Assembly: GCA_023954745.1 (NCBI GenBank)
Contig: JAGSHC010000038.1
Coordinates: 1-35,343, forward strand
From: Deltaproteobacteria bacterium
GTDB taxonomy: Bacteria > Myxococcota_A > UBA796 > UBA9615
Direction: 5' to 3'
DNA: 35,343 nucleotides
Positions 23,017-30,754 of this stretch are shown piece after piece; position 1 is the first letter of the stretch; each line of letters begins with the position of its first letter. Under the pieces are notes generated by a model. It saw only the letters and a list, made by a program, of their open reading frames with translations, had not been told where the DNA came from and did no database searches. Position numbers and translations under genes: made by a program.

Positions 23017-24641
23017 CAGAGCTCCTCCAAGGGGCTGGTGTCGACCTCGGCGCTGGCCCGGAACAACGGGCTGCTCGTCAGCTCGATCAGGAGTGGCTGC
23101 AACTGGTAGCCCTGGTCGGCGAAGTCATCGGCGAGCCAGTTGAGCGCTTCGAGTTGGCCGAGGTCCTCGCGGTATCCGTTGGCATAGCGGGTCAGAGTCT
23201 TCGTGATGCACGGGCCGAGGTCTTCGTGCTCTCGCAGAGCCTCGGCGAGGCCGGCGGCGTTGTCGAAGACCACGTCGTCCAGCTCCCCCGAGCTGTCGAT
23301 GGGCACACCCTCCTCCAGGGTGCGGAAGCGACCGATGCCATCGAAGTTCTCGAAGCCGAGCCCCACCAGATCCATGTTCCTGTGGCACGAGGCGCAAGAA
23401 GGGTCCGCCAGGTGCTGTTGCACCCGGTCGCGCAAGGTGCGCGCCGCCTCGGTCACTGGGGGAATGGACGTGTCCACCCCCGCCGGTGGGCCCGGCAGCT
23501 CGGCGCAGAGGAAGACCTCCCGTACGAACTTGCCCCGCAGCGTCGCCGACGTGCTCACGGGATGCGCGTTGAGGGCCAGGAAGGAGGCGTGGCCAAGGAG
23601 CCCTCGTCTCTGACTCTCTTCGGGGTGCTCGTAGGCCGCGAAGCCGTCTCGCACTGGGGCCGGGATCTCGTAGAGGGCGGCGAGCTCGCGGTCGACGAAG
23701 GTGCGTCGCGACGTGAGCAGCTCGCGCATGTCGTCCTCGCGGTCGAAGGCGACCAGCTTGAAGAGCCGCTGGCTCTCCTGCCGCGCCGACTCCCCCAATG
23801 TGTCGCTCATGTGCGGGAAGACCAGGGGCTCCTTATAGAGGTCGTCGAGGTCGGCGAAGTGCATCCAGTCGTCGAACCACGCCGTGAGGCCTTCGGTGGC
23901 TCGAGGGGACGCCAACAGACGCTCAGTCTGAGCGACGAGGCCGCTCTCCTCGGAGAGCTCTCCGGCGGCCGCTGCATCGAGCAGCTCATCGTCGGGGGTG
24001 GTGTTCCAGAGCAGGAAGCTGAGCCGGGAAGCCATCTCCCAGTCGGTGTACTGACGAGGGATGTCACCGCTGCTCGCCGCGCCCAGCTCGACTCGGTAGA
24101 GGAAGTCGGGGGCCTGAAGCAGGCCAGCGATGGCGAACTCGAGGCCATCGTAGAAGTCCCCCAGAGTGCTCGCGGCGCTGGTCCCCAGGCCCGCGTAGCG
24201 AGAGACCTCGTCGGCGGACAGGGGACGACGCCACGCCCGTCGCCCGAAGCTGACGACGAACTGCTCGGCGCAGTCCGGGTCCTCGGCGGCGTAGGGCGTG
24301 CACGGCACCAGGGCGTCGCGTCGCTCCGGCTCCATGGCCTGCTCGGCGAGCAGATACGAGCTGGTCTCCACGTTCTCGACGCCACGGGGACTGAAGGCAG
24401 TGCGCCCGGCGCCCACGGCGAGCAGGCCGTTGAACCGCTCGTCGGGGTCCAGCTCCCCGGGAATCACGATGTCGTCGCCGAAGAGGTCGCGCACCGTGTT
24501 GGCGTACTGCACGTTCGTGAGACGGCGCAGAGTCGGGGGCTCGGGGTTCACGTCGGGCATGGGAGCCCGGCATCCGACGAGGACGGTCGCGGTGACGACC
24601 GCGAAGACGTTCACCTGCCAGCTGGTAAGTGGGACTCTCAC
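23016..24641 (-). CDS. DUF1587/1595/1592/1588/1585 cytochrome-like lipoprotein
   Basis: 541 residues, GTG 24641, with a TATGTT box 6 nt upstream and no Shine-Dalgarno. Signal with lipobox LVGC (Cys23). Domain order is as in planctomycete and myxobacterial relatives: DUF1587 (LRRLTNVQYANTVRDLFG), DUF1595, DUF1592 (MASRLSFLLWNTTPDDELLDAA), DUF1588 (RRGLLGHASFLALNAHPVSTS) and DUF1585 at the end. CASCHRNMD near residue 415 is a CxxCH haem-c motif at the DUF1588 boundary, followed by FENFDGIGRFR. The usual N-terminal haem domain (PSCVSCH) is missing, so this is the short form. Probably a periplasmic redox partner of the DUF1552 protein. Confidence 0.87.
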   Translation of the reverse strand: MRVPLTSWQVNVFAVVTATVLVGCRAPMPDVNPEPPTLRRLTNVQYANTVRDLFGDDIVIPGELDPDERFNGLLAVGAGRTAFSPRGVENVETSSYLLAEQAMEPERRDALVPCTPYAAEDPDCAEQFVVSFGRRAWRRPLSADEVSRYAGLGTSAASTLGDFYDGLEFAIAGLLQAPDFLYRVELGAASSGDIPRQYTDWEMASRLSFLLWNTTPDDELLDAAAAGELSEESGLVAQTERLLASPRATEGLTAWFDDWMHFADLDDLYKEPLVFPHMSDTLGESARQESQRLFKLVAFDREDDMRELLTSRRTFVDRELAALYEIPAPVRDGFAAYEHPEESQRRGLLGHASFLALNAHPVSTSATLRGKFVREVFLCAELPGPPAGVDTSIPPVTEAARTLRDRVQQHLADPSCASCHRNMDLVGLGFENFDGIGRFRTLEEGVPIDSSGELDDVVFDNAAGLAEALREHEDLGPCITKTLTRYANGYREDLGQLEALNWLADDFADQGYQLQPLLIELTSSPLFRASAEVDTSPLEEL

Positions 24642-24647
24642 CCGCGA

Positions 24648-24653
24648 AACATA
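24648..24653 (-). promoter_or_regulatory. -10-like box TATGTT for the DUF1592 operon
   Basis: 6 nt before the GTG at 24641, followed by TCGCGG. It supports a leaderless operon head. Confidence 0.45.
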
Positions 24654-24677
24654 CCTACTCCCCGAGCAGGACGCGCC

Positions 24678-25253
24678 TTACTTCGACGCAGCCTCGCGCA
24701 TCTGCTCGACGATGTCGGCGATGCCGCCCTTCTGGAAGGACTGCACGAGCCAGTTGGGTACCTTTCCGCCGGCGTCGTAGCGCAGGTGGTAGATGACCTT
24801 GCTGCCGTCGCCGTCGGGGTGGACTTCCCACTTGCCGTCGTCGAGGGGCGCGTCGACCACGTCCTCGCGCAGGGGCTCTTGCGAGTCGGCGCGCGTCCAG
24901 GAGGTGACGAAGCCACCATCGGGCAGGTCCTTGTTGGTGTACGTCAGCGTGATCTGCCGATCGGCGATGCCGCTGGCCTCGTGAATCTGGAACACGCGTC
25001 CGTCGGGGAGCACGGTGCTCTCCTTCACGGAGGAGAGGTAGTCATCGTGATCCTGGACGGCCTTCACGGCGGCGATGACCTTGGACGAGGCGATGGGCCA
25101 GACGCAGTCGGCGATGACGAGGTTGCGTCCGTCGGCGTCCTTGTCCCCCACGGAGATGCTGCAGTCGGCGCGCTTCGCGACCTCCTTGCGCTCGGCGTAG
25201 GCGGGAGTGGCGAGCAGGCAGATGAACAGCGTCAGCAGGACGGTGCGGAACAT
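24678..25253 (-). CDS. exported START/SRPBCC-domain protein
   Basis: 191 residues, ATG 25253 with AGGAG 8 nt upstream. Signal peptide 1-20 ends in PAYA. The mature part is a START-like helix-grip fold: a DCVWPIASSKVIAAVKAVQDHDDYLSSVKES opening helix and strand, VFQIHEASGIADRQITLTYTNK and WEVHPDGDGSKVIYHLRYDAGGKVPNWLVQSFQKGG, the typical C-terminal strand and helix. Such proteins bind lipid or other hydrophobic ligands; an exported one probably acts in the periplasm. Transcribed divergently from the glycosyltransferase at 25372. Confidence 0.82.
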   Translation of the reverse strand: MFRTVLLTLFICLLATPAYAERKEVAKRADCSISVGDKDADGRNLVIADCVWPIASSKVIAAVKAVQDHDDYLSSVKESTVLPDGRVFQIHEASGIADRQITLTYTNKDLPDGGFVTSWTRADSQEPLREDVVDAPLDDGKWEVHPDGDGSKVIYHLRYDAGGKVPNWLVQSFQKGGIADIVEQMREAASK

Positions 25254-25306
25254 GGGGGATCTCCTCGTGCGCGTCGCGCGGCGTCGGGCCGCCTCGACGG
25301 GGTCTG

Positions 25307-25312
25307 AAGGTA
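25307..25312 (-). promoter_or_regulatory. -10-like box TACCTT for the START-domain gene
   Basis: TACCTT on the minus strand gives a leader of about 50 nt containing AGGAG. Confidence 0.35.
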
Positions 25313-25371
25313 GCACCGGATCAGCCAGCAGATCGGGGCGCGGAACCCGCGATGGGATGCATCATGCGGCC

Positions 25372-26394
25372 ATGGCCCGCATCGCCCTCCTCTGTAGCGC
25401 CCACGGGTTCGGGCACGTCGCTCGCCAACTCGCGGTGGCGGAGGCGCTGCTGTTGCGGGGCGCCGAGGTCGAGGTCTGGACCGCCGCGCCGCCGGAGCTC
25501 GTGCACGACTACCTGCCCGGACTTCCGGTGCGGTCGGTGCGGCTCGACGTCGGCCTGGTCCAGAGCGACTCCCTCACCGAGGACCTGCCGGCCACGGCCA
25601 GGGCCTTGGAGCAGTACACCAGCGAGGCCCACGTGGAGGGCCTCGTCGCAGACCTGCGGGATGCTCGGCTCGATGCCGTGCTCGTGGACATCGCTCCCGC
25701 CGCCCTGGAGGCGGCCCGGCGCGCAGGGGTCCCATGCCTCGCCATCGGCAACTTCGACTGGGCCTGGATCTACAGCCACTACCCCGAGCTCCATGGGTTC
25801 AGTGAGCTCTTCGCCCGTTGGCAGGTGCCCCACCGAGCCTTGAGGATGCAGCCCGGGGCTCCCCTCACTCACTTTGCCCAGGTGGTCGACGTGGGGGTCG
25901 TCGGCCGGTGGCGACCGCCCGTGCGCCCCGACGCCGTGACGCCCCAGGAGCAGGGGGTACTGGTGTCCTTCGGCGGCTTTGGTCTCGACGCCCTGGACCG
26001 GGTGCTGCCCGTCGTCCCCGGAGTGCGCTGGCTGCTGGCTCCCCCGATGCGTCCCCTGGACCGCGTCGACTGCTCGTTCGTCACCGGGCTGAGCTACCCC
26101 GCGATGGTCGGAGGCGCGGACCGGGTCCTCACGAAGCCGGGCTACGGCATCTTCACGGAGCTGGCTCTCGCAGGGACGCCGGCGGTGCTGGTGCGTCGCC
26201 CCGGCTTTCCCGAGGCCGCCTACCTCGAGCCGGCCTTTGCCGCGCGGGGAGACGTGGTCCTCAATGGGGAGAGCCCCGAGGAGCTGCGCACGGCGTTGAC
26301 CGACGCCCTCGCCCGCCCCGCCACCAGGCCTCCACCAGCGGATCGGGGCGGAGCCACGCGAGTCGCTGACCTGATCCTCAGCGCTGGCGCCTGA
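25372..26394 (+). CDS. GT28/MGT-like glycosyltransferase
   Basis: ATG 25372 gives MARIALLCSAHGFGHVARQLAVAEAL, the expected first Rossmann strand plus glycine loop (SAHGFGH). An ATG 15 nt upstream is possible. 340 residues, GT-B layout: N-domain to about 165, then a C-domain with VLVSFGGFGLD and the donor loop GLSYPAMVGGADRVLTKPGYGIFTELALAGTPAVLV, close to the GT28/MurG family and to the N-terminal domain of bacterial L-arabinokinase-type proteins. Donor and acceptor unknown. Its TGA is directly followed by the stop of the convergent aldehyde dehydrogenase (palindrome TGATCA). Confidence 0.8.
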   Translation: MARIALLCSAHGFGHVARQLAVAEALLLRGAEVEVWTAAPPELVHDYLPGLPVRSVRLDVGLVQSDSLTEDLPATARALEQYTSEAHVEGLVADLRDARLDAVLVDIAPAALEAARRAGVPCLAIGNFDWAWIYSHYPELHGFSELFARWQVPHRALRMQPGAPLTHFAQVVDVGVVGRWRPPVRPDAVTPQEQGVLVSFGGFGLDALDRVLPVVPGVRWLLAPPMRPLDRVDCSFVTGLSYPAMVGGADRVLTKPGYGIFTELALAGTPAVLVRRPGFPEAAYLEPAFAARGDVVLNGESPEELRTALTDALARPATRPPPADRGGATRVADLILSAGA

Positions 26395-27795
26395 TCAGAG
26401 CAGGAAGCGAGTGATCTTCAGCTGCCCCTTGCTGTACGGGGGGTAGCGCACCGACGGGTCGACCCAGGTGGGCTTGTTGAGTACGCCCTTGCTGTGGCTG
26501 AACGTGTCGAAGCTGAACTTGCCGTGGTACGCGCCGACCCCGGAGGTCCCAACCCCGCCAAAAGGGAGCCCCGGCACGAGGAAGTGCTGCACGGTGTCGT
26601 TGATGCAGACCCCGCCGGAGCTGGTGTTGGACAGGATGAAGTCCTGGGTCTTCCGGTCGCCAGCGAAGGCGTAGAGCGCCAGCGGCTTCTGGCGGGACGT
26701 GACGATGTCCACCGCCTCGTTCATGTCCTTGACGGTCACGATGGGAAGCAGGGGCCCGAAGATCTCTTCCTGCATGAGCGGGGCGTCCATGGACACGCCG
26801 TCGATGAGGGTCAGGGCGAGGAACCGCGAGGCCTTGTCGTGCTGACCGCCCGCGAGGACGTTGCCGCCCTGCATGAGGGTCACCAGGCGGTCGAAGTGCC
26901 GGTCGCTGACGATGCGGCTGTAGTCGGGGCTCGCCTTCGTGTCCGTGCCGTAGAAGTCGGTGATGGCGGCCTTGAGCTCCCCGACGAACCGATCCTTGAT
27001 GGACTCCTCGACGAGGATGTAGTCAGGCGCGATGCAGGTCTGCCCTGCGTTGAGTCCCTTGCCCCAGATGATGCGTCGCGCGCTCACCTTGAGGTTGGCG
27101 CTCTTGTGCACGATGCATGGGCTCTTGCCGCCCAACTCGAGCGTCACGGGAGTGAGGTGCTTCGCCGCCGCGGTCATCACAATCTTGCCCACCCGTTCAC
27201 CGCCGGTGAAGAAGATGTGGTCCCACCGCTGCTCCAGCAGGGCGGTCGTCTCGGGCACCGCGCCCTCGACCACCCGAACGCACTGGGTGTCGAGGTACTT
27301 CGGCACGAGCTCGGCCATGAGCTTGCTGCTCGCGGGGGCCACCTCGCTGGGCTTGAGCACGGCGCAGTTGCCGGCGGAGATGGCGCCGATGAGGGGCGCC
27401 AGGGCGAGCTGAATGGGGTAGTTCCACGGGGCGATGATCAAGACCACGCCCAGGGGCTCGGGCTTGATGTAGGCGGTGCCCGGCTGCAGCGCGAGGGGCG
27501 CGGAGGTGTAGACCGGCTCCATCCAATCGGCGACGGCGTCGATGGCCTCTTCCGCCTCGCTGAGCAGGTAATGCACCTCCGCCAGGATGGCCTCGTAGTG
27601 AGGACGGCCGAGGTCCTCCTTGAGGGCCTGGGCCATGCGGTCTTCGTTCTCCTTGACCATGTCGCGGAAGCGGCGCAGCTGGGCTTTGCGCCAGCCGATG
27701 GGCTTGGTGCGGCCCGTGCGGAAGGTAGCGCGCAGCTCGCTGACGACCTGGGCGGCGTCCACGGAGGAGGTAGTGATCTTGGCGGCGGCGGACAT
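26395..27795 (-). CDS. aldehyde dehydrogenase, ALDH3-like
   Basis: 466 residues, GGAG 8 nt before the ATG. All catalytic residues are present: Asn125 (PWN), Lys148 (KPSE), Glu220 (LELGGKSP) and nucleophile Cys254 (GQTCIAPDY). Length and the C-terminal LPFGGVGTSGVGAYHGKFSFDTFSHSKGVL stretch place it in the ALDH3 group of fatty/aromatic aldehyde dehydrogenases. It oxidises aldehydes to acids with NAD(P)+. A hydrophobic C-terminal anchor is absent; it ends in KITRFLL. It lies 32 nt after the redoxin gene and could be the last gene of that run. Confidence 0.92.
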   Translation of the reverse strand: MSAAAKITTSSVDAAQVVSELRATFRTGRTKPIGWRKAQLRRFRDMVKENEDRMAQALKEDLGRPHYEAILAEVHYLLSEAEEAIDAVADWMEPVYTSAPLALQPGTAYIKPEPLGVVLIIAPWNYPIQLALAPLIGAISAGNCAVLKPSEVAPASSKLMAELVPKYLDTQCVRVVEGAVPETTALLEQRWDHIFFTGGERVGKIVMTAAAKHLTPVTLELGGKSPCIVHKSANLKVSARRIIWGKGLNAGQTCIAPDYILVEESIKDRFVGELKAAITDFYGTDTKASPDYSRIVSDRHFDRLVTLMQGGNVLAGGQHDKASRFLALTLIDGVSMDAPLMQEEIFGPLLPIVTVKDMNEAVDIVTSRQKPLALYAFAGDRKTQDFILSNTSSGGVCINDTVQHFLVPGLPFGGVGTSGVGAYHGKFSFDTFSHSKGVLNKPTWVDPSVRYPPYSKGQLKITRFLL

Positions 27796-27827
27796 GGGCG
27801 CTCTCCGATGGTCCCGTCGCGCGTGCG

Positions 27828-28490
27828 CTAGGAGCCGTACTTGACCGAGCAGCCGTAGGGCTTGGGGCTCGGGTTGCTCACCGCTCCGGCCTTGGACAGG
27901 TCAGCCAGCGCAGCATCGACGTAATTCTGGGTCGCGCCCGTGGAGTTTCCCAGAGGTGCGTTGTCCAGGGCCCCAGCGTAGACGAGGACTCCGGCTTCGT
28001 TGACCACGAACATGTGCGGGGTCGTCTTGGCGGAGTAGGCCTTGCCCACGACACCGCTCTCGTCGAGCAGAACGGGGTGATCCATGGCGTACTCGACCAC
28101 CGCCTTCTTGTTGCGCTCGAGGCCAGCGCCCTGCTTTCCGGGCGCCCCGGAGTTCACCGCCAGCCACACGATTCCGTTCTCGGCGTGAGTCGCCGCGAGG
28201 GTGCGCAGGGGGCCCTTGCGGCCGTGGGCGTACTTGACGAAGGGACAGTCGGGGTTGAACCACTCGATGACGACGGTCTTTCCCCGAGAGTCCGACAAGG
28301 ACACGGGGGTGCCATCGAGGTCGTTCAGGGTGAAGTCCGGCGCTGCCTCACCGAGCGTCGCCGCTCCGGGAGCCGCCGCGGTCGGCGCCACGCTCTCCTT
28401 CGCCGCAGCTTCGGCGTTGGCCGGCGAGGGCGAGCACCCCATCAGCGGGAGCGCGAGGACCAGGGAGGCAAGGGTCAGACAACGAATCAT
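27828..28490 (-). CDS. redoxin-family (AhpC/TSA) lipoprotein
   Basis: 220 residues, ATG 28490 overlapping the DsbD-N stop (ATGA), with GGAG upstream. Lipobox LMGC (Cys19), an Ala-rich spacer, then a thioredoxin-fold domain from about 45 (APDFTLNDLDGTPVSLSDSRGKTVVIEWFNPDCPFVK). The peroxidatic-type Cys82 sits in NPDCPFVK, with no CxxC partner. A second Cys is near the end (KPYGCSVKY, Cys214), a feature of the DCPF-type redoxin subgroup. TPHMFVV contains the cis-Pro loop. Probably a periplasmic thiol peroxidase or sensor fed by the DsbD-like neighbour (inference). Confidence 0.87.
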   Translation of the reverse strand: MIRCLTLASLVLALPLMGCSPSPANAEAAAKESVAPTAAAPGAATLGEAAPDFTLNDLDGTPVSLSDSRGKTVVIEWFNPDCPFVKYAHGRKGPLRTLAATHAENGIVWLAVNSGAPGKQGAGLERNKKAVVEYAMDHPVLLDESGVVGKAYSAKTTPHMFVVNEAGVLVYAGALDNAPLGNSTGATQNYVDAALADLSKAGAVSNPSPKPYGCSVKYGS

Positions 28491-29305
28491 GGGTCGCTCC
28501 GGGGGGAGGGCGGTGCCGTCAGCGCGAAGAAGGTGGGGCCGGTCGCCCGATCCACCCTCAGTACCCCGTGCAGAGCACCGTCCGCCGATGGGCCCGAAAG
28601 ATTGGCACGCAACGCGAGGACCGCATCCGAGTTGACGATCTCTTCACTGAGGAATGACGGGCGCTTGCCCCCCAACGCGGCCTCCAGTTCCACCGATGGG
28701 AACAGCGTGGCCGACGCTGCGCCAGACACCGTGACCACGAGGGTGCCAGCTCGGCGGCGCACGGTGACGCCGTCGGACTCCTCAATGGCCCGGGGCAGGG
28801 TGGACTCGAAGCGCGCCATGCCTGCGCCGTCATCCCGGCCCGTCACATCGAGTCGCACCTCGGCGCTCTCCGGTTGGCAGATCTCCCGGCAGACCAACCA
28901 ACGGCTGCTCACAAGCACCTCGCCGCTCGTCCCGGGCGGTAGGTCCAGGAACAGCATCCCTTCGCCGCCGTATCCGTACCCCACGAGCCCATCGGCTTCG
29001 AAGGCCACCGGCCCCGGGAACTGAAGAGCCGAGTGGGTGACGCCGTCGCTCGTGGTCACCGACGCGCTGGTCGCCATTCCGCTGTCGCCTGGGTTCTCCC
29101 AGTAGATGTGCCACCCCGGCGTGATCCGGTAGCGAAGCCCCACCCGCGTGCCGCCATCGTGGGGCCTCGACAACACCTCCATCGACACGAGGGGGCCTTC
29201 GGGAGGCGTCGTCTCGGCGCTCACGCCCCAGGGCAGCAGCGTGGCGGCGAGCAAGACCACCCCAAGGGGCCAGACTGCGCTGCGCGGAGGCAGCAGTTGG
29301 GTCAC
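28487..29305 (-). CDS. stand-alone DsbD N-terminal (DsbC/alpha-type) domain, periplasmic
   Basis: The GTG start at 29305 overlaps the ferritin-like stop as GTGA. 272 residues with signal peptide 1-30. The fold matches the N-terminal domain of DsbD/ScsB: RYRITPGWHIYWENPGDSGMAT, a LQFPGPVAFEADGLVGYGYGGEGMLFL strand set and WLVCREICQPESAEV with the redox pair Cys139/Cys143 (C-x3-C, as in the ScsB-like group). The TM and thioredoxin domains of full DsbD are missing; the protein ends at about 270. It therefore needs another electron donor, or works as a thiol carrier or chaperone for the redoxin encoded just downstream. Confidence 0.85.
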   Translation of the reverse strand: MTQLLPPRSAVWPLGVVLLAATLLPWGVSAETTPPEGPLVSMEVLSRPHDGGTRVGLRYRITPGWHIYWENPGDSGMATSASVTTSDGVTHSALQFPGPVAFEADGLVGYGYGGEGMLFLDLPPGTSGEVLVSSRWLVCREICQPESAEVRLDVTGRDDGAGMARFESTLPRAIEESDGVTVRRRAGTLVVTVSGAASATLFPSVELEAALGGKRPSFLSEEIVNSDAVLALRANLSGPSADGALHGVLRVDRATGPTFFALTAPPSPRSDP

Positions 29306-29820
29306 GCGCGGTCCGATGCTGGGTAGTACCGCATGGCGAGGGCGATGTGGTCGGCTTCCTCCTTCGCGATGAGGGCGAACAGCTTCGCGCTCTCCTCGTC
29401 GGTCTCGGCGAGGGCCGCGCCGAACCGCTCCCCGGCGATGCGGCCCCGGTCCTCGGCCTTGGCCATGTACCAGGTGAACTCGTGGGCGGTGGTGCACGCG
29501 GTCAGTCCCCGCCACAGGTGAGCGGAGACCGGGCGACCCTCCGGCGCGAATCCGAGGACCGCCATGCGGTCGAGCAGCCAGCCCAGGTGCTTGTGCTCTT
29601 CGTCGGCGAGGGTGCGCCAGGCCTCCTTCAGCGCGTCGGGCGCATCCTCGAAGGTGTCGGCCCCCCAACGGAAGGCTTCGCGCGCCTGGATCTCGGCGAA
29701 GGCAGCGATGCGCATGCGGTCCCCTACGCCTTCGGGGCGGCTCAAGGCGCGGGGTCCGGGGGGCTTCGCGCCGTCGGCGACGACGTCGAAGGGGCTCCAG
29801 TCGGGGGTGTCAGCGGGCAT
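29302..29820 (-). CDS. ferritin-like di-iron protein (DUF455-like)
   Basis: 172 residues, ATG 29820 with a TACCAT box 8 nt upstream and no Shine-Dalgarno. The four-helix metal site is complete: Glu43 in FAEIQAREAF, Glu75xxHis78 (DEEHKHLGW), Glu114 (TAHEF) and Glu155xxHis158 (KEEADHIAL), the repeated ExxH pattern of ferritin-like di-iron proteins. The helical spacing resembles DUF455. Possible iron oxidation, tRNA-hydroxylase-like or oxidative-stress role; unknown. First gene of the run leading to the aldehyde dehydrogenase. Confidence 0.83.
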   Translation of the reverse strand: MPADTPDWSPFDVVADGAKPPGPRALSRPEGVGDRMRIAAFAEIQAREAFRWGADTFEDAPDALKEAWRTLADEEHKHLGWLLDRMAVLGFAPEGRPVSAHLWRGLTACTTAHEFTWYMAKAEDRGRIAGERFGAALAETDEESAKLFALIAKEEADHIALAMRYYPASDRA

Positions 29821-29828
29821 CGCGGCCG

Positions 29829-29834
29829 ATGGTA
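29829..29834 (-). promoter_or_regulatory. -10-like box TACCAT for the ferritin-like operon
   Basis: On the minus strand, 8 nt before the ATG at 29820. Its TA overlaps that of the opposite box TAGTCT (29833-29838), so the two promoters probably exclude each other. Confidence 0.45.
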
Positions 29835-29838
29835 GTCT
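29833..29838 (+). promoter_or_regulatory. -10-like box TAGTCT for the coiled-coil gene
   Basis: On the plus strand, with a leader of about 45 nt including GGGAGGA before the ATG at 29887. Confidence 0.4.
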
Positions 29839-29886
29839 CCCGATCGACGGTGCGGGAGCCCATCCGCGCCTTGGGAGGATGCCCCG

Positions 29887-30285
29887 ATGAGCGACGAAGT
29901 GGTGGTTGCGACCCTCGACGACGTGGTCCGTGAACTCGACGCCCATGCGCGGGAGCTGAAGGGCCTGCGCGAGCTGGTTCTCGCCTACAATCCCCGCATT
30001 CGGGAGTTCGAGGACCGGTTGGATGGTGTCGAGCGCCAGCTCTCGGCGCTGAACACCCGCATGGACGCCGCGGAGGCGCGCCCCGACCCCATCGAGGACG
30101 AGCTCATCGCTCTGGAGCGCTCGGACGACAGCCTGCTCCAGCGCATGGATGCCCTCGAGGCGACCCGCTCGGGAGTAGTGCAGCGAGACGAGGAGGTCCG
30201 GCGCGCCCTGGACGGTCTCAACGGAGCCCTCGACGGCCTCCGCGGCGACCTGGATGGGCTCCGCAAGGCGGTCGAGTCCGACTGA
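29887..30285 (+). CDS. small coiled-coil protein
   Basis: 132 residues, GGGAGG about 8 nt before the ATG. Almost entirely heptad-patterned and charged from residue 10 to 130 (LRELVLAYNPRIREFEDRLDGVERQLSALNTRMDAAEAR; LNGALDGLRGDLDGLRKAVES). No TM or signal peptide. Cytoplasmic, probably oligomeric; function unknown. Stop is 4 nt from the convergent GNAT gene's stop. Confidence 0.75.
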   Translation: MSDEVVVATLDDVVRELDAHARELKGLRELVLAYNPRIREFEDRLDGVERQLSALNTRMDAAEARPDPIEDELIALERSDDSLLQRMDALEATRSGVVQRDEEVRRALDGLNGALDGLRGDLDGLRKAVESD

Positions 30286-30289
30286 GTCG

Positions 30290-30754
30290 CTACCCGGGCG
30301 ACGCCGCGCGGTCCATCCACCGATGGTCGATGCCCGCGTCGTCGAAGACCGGGCCGTACACGCGGAAGCCGTGCCGCGCATAGAACGGGATGGCGTGGGT
30401 TTGGGCAGCGAGCACGACGGTGTCGTCCCCGCGGGCCCCGGCGACGCGGACGAGCGCCTCGAGCACGGCTCCTCCGAGCCCCTTGCCTCTCCACGGAGCG
30501 CGGACGGCCATGCGACCGATGTGGGCGTCCGGCAGCAGTCGCCCCGTGGCCACCGGCTCGCCGTCGTCCGTCAGGACGAGCACGTGCACACAGTCGGGAT
30601 CGAGCCCATCGACCTCCTCGTCCAGGGGCACGTCCTGGCCCTCCACGAACACCTCGAAGCGAATGGCGAGCAGGGCGGCCTGGTGGGTCTCCCACGGGAC
30701 CTTGAGCAGTCTCCAGCCGAGCCCTGTGTCCATCACGTCGACTCCGTCGGTCAT
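30290..30754 (-). CDS. GNAT-family N-acetyltransferase
   Basis: 154 residues, ATG 30754 overlapping the hotdog-gene stop (ATGA). The acetyl-CoA site is clear: IGRMAVRAPWRGKGLGGAVLEAL matches motif A (RxxGxG/A) and YARHGFRVYGPVFDDAG the C-terminal motif B. N-terminal half YxxLRxEVFVxEQ-like (LLAIRFEVFVEGQDVPLDEEVDGLD) is typical of the ElaA/YjcF-like subgroup. Transfers an acetyl group to an unknown amine. Last gene of the three-gene SMUG1 operon. Confidence 0.88.
   Translation of the reverse strand: MTDGVDVMDTGLGWRLLKVPWETHQAALLAIRFEVFVEGQDVPLDEEVDGLDPDCVHVLVLTDDGEPVATGRLLPDAHIGRMAVRAPWRGKGLGGAVLEALVRVAGARGDDTVVLAAQTHAIPFYARHGFRVYGPVFDDAGIDHRWMDRAASPG

Noticed and set aside
23154-25307. Plus-strand ORF of 717 codons opposite the DUF1592 and START genes
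   Set aside because: Shadow frame; all family motifs are on the minus strand.
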